DNA from: an uncultured Colwellia sp.
GTDB lineage: Bacteria > Pseudomonadota > Gammaproteobacteria > Enterobacterales > Alteromonadaceae
DNA length: 5,725 nucleotides
Assembly (NCBI GenBank): GCA_913020705.1
Contig: CAJWBY010000228.1
Location: forward strand, 1-5,725
Reading direction: 5' to 3'
The position numbers were made by a program, and so were the translations under genes. The notes beneath the pieces are model-generated. The model did not search any database, was not told where the DNA came from, and was given only the letters and a program-made list of their open reading frames with translations. Below, one piece after another: positions 5,196-5,725 of the stretch; the stretch's first letter is position 1, and every line of letters starts with the position of its first letter.

Positions 5196-5725
5196 TTGAG
5201 AACTGAAGAATGTAGCTGGACCTTATGCCAAGAATGTCAGGGGCTCGGTAAAAAAAGGAAGAGGCCGCGTAAAAAAATGCGACTTCTCTATCAGAGAGCG
5301 TTGGAACAATTTGAAAAGTCTGGAGGCGAAGGCATCGCTCCCGTTCGCACTAAAGGTCATCTGTATTCCTGCTTAAACTGCTCAGGAACAGGAATAATTC
5401 GCTCTGATAACGATCCTGTTGCAGATAAAGAAAACTACCCTCACGTTGCCATTATTGGCGGCGGTATTGGAGGAGTAGCTCTGGCTGTGGCATGTTTGCA
5501 CCGAGGAATTCCCTTTACCCTTTATGAGCGTGATAAAAGCTTTGATGAGCGTTCTCAGGGTTATGGACTCACTTTACAGCAAGCCAGTAAAGCCATCGAA
5601 GGATTGGGTGTGACATCGTTAGAACACGGTGTGATATCAACAAGGCATGTAGTTCATACCACACAAGGGAAAGAAATTGGCGAATGGGGTAACAGAAAGT
5701 GGGTACAGTCAGATGAGAAAAATTC
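5196..5725 (+). CDS. FAD-dependent monooxygenase-like protein with N-terminal DnaJ-type cysteine module (partial, C-terminus off the right edge)
   Basis: The frame is open from TTG 5196 to the window end (176 codons). Residues 6-66 hold two DnaJ-style zinc motifs, C11-x-x-C14-x-G-x-G and C59-x-x-C62-x-G-x-G, plus an extra C6. Between them lies a very basic run, K19 to K27 (KKRKRPRKK), then a helix-like segment (28-42). From residue 83 a Rossmann FAD-binding fold begins: VAIIGGGIGGVALAVA (84-99, with G88-x-G90-x-x-G93) and the strand-end acidic residue E111 in LYERD, which would bind the adenosine ribose. This is the pattern of class A flavoprotein monooxygenases (p-hydroxybenzoate hydroxylase and TetX relatives). 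SQGYGLTLQQASKAIEGLG (118-136) fits the segment that follows. The remaining flavin and substrate regions are outside the window, so the substrate is unknown. The four cysteines probably bind one zinc ion; this is inferred from the motif. G+C is about 46% against about 38% in the gene before it. It may be a separate transcription unit or the third gene of the operon. Confidence 0.85.
   Translation, partial: MRTEECSWTLCQECQGLGKKRKRPRKKMRLLYQRALEQFEKSGGEGIAPVRTKGHLYSCLNCSGTGIIRSDNDPVADKENYPHVAIIGGGIGGVALAVACLHRGIPFTLYERDKSFDERSQGYGLTLQQASKAIEGLGVTSLEHGVISTRHVVHTTQGKEIGEWGNRKWVQSDEKN

Noticed and set aside
5250..5276. Basic run KKRKRPRKK read as a nuclear localisation signal
   Set aside because: The gene is bacterial by codon context and ribosome site; the run is better seen as part of the cysteine module or a nucleic-acid or protein contact.

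Overview
This AT-rich window (about 37-38% G+C over most of its length) reads as chromosomal DNA from a marine gammaproteobacterium. The order Alteromonadales, for example Colwellia or Thalassotalea relatives, is my best guess. The guess rests on base composition and on two proteins that read as full-length counterparts of the E. coli proteins YbdL and YafV. No rRNA, tRNA, IS element, phage gene or CRISPR array is visible, and no species-level marker is present.

Layout from left to right. (1) Positions 1-269, minus strand: the N-terminal 89 residues of a small exported protein of unknown function, with a signal peptide and a D-x-D-x-D-G calcium-loop-like motif. It runs off the left edge. (2) Positions 270-479: a divergent intergenic region with a good match to a Fur box at 281-299. 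The match lies over a TATAAT element facing the minus-strand gene. (3) Positions 480-2917, plus strand: a two-gene ABC-2 type transporter operon, ATPase then about 12-TM permease, with stop and start codons overlapping by one base. Its substrate is unknown. (4) Positions 2918-3157: a spacer with a near-perfect 17-bp inverted repeat at 3009-3056 that lacks a U-tract. (5) Positions 3158-5121: a two-gene operon with overlapping ends, YbdL-type PLP aminotransferase followed by YafV-type omega-amidase. (6) Positions 5196-5725: the N-terminal 176 residues of an FAD-dependent monooxygenase-like protein that continues off the right edge. It begins with two DnaJ-style CxxCxGxG cysteine motifs and is visibly richer in G+C (about 46%).

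The aminotransferase and amidase make biochemical sense as a pair. YbdL-type enzymes move the amino group of glutamine or methionine onto 2-oxo acids such as 4-methylthio-2-oxobutyrate. When glutamine is the donor, the product 2-oxoglutaramate is hydrolysed by YafV/Nit2-type omega-amidase to 2-oxoglutarate and ammonia, which pulls the reaction forward. In E. coli, to my knowledge, the two genes are unlinked. Here they overlap by 13 bases, which suggests co-translation.

The most unusual item is the right-edge gene, where a zinc-ribbon-like cysteine module precedes a flavin-binding fold. It begins at a TTG codon that the sequence supports well, and it is easily missed or truncated to ATG 5277, which would remove half of the cysteine module. 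No wholly new multi-gene system can be demonstrated in this window.
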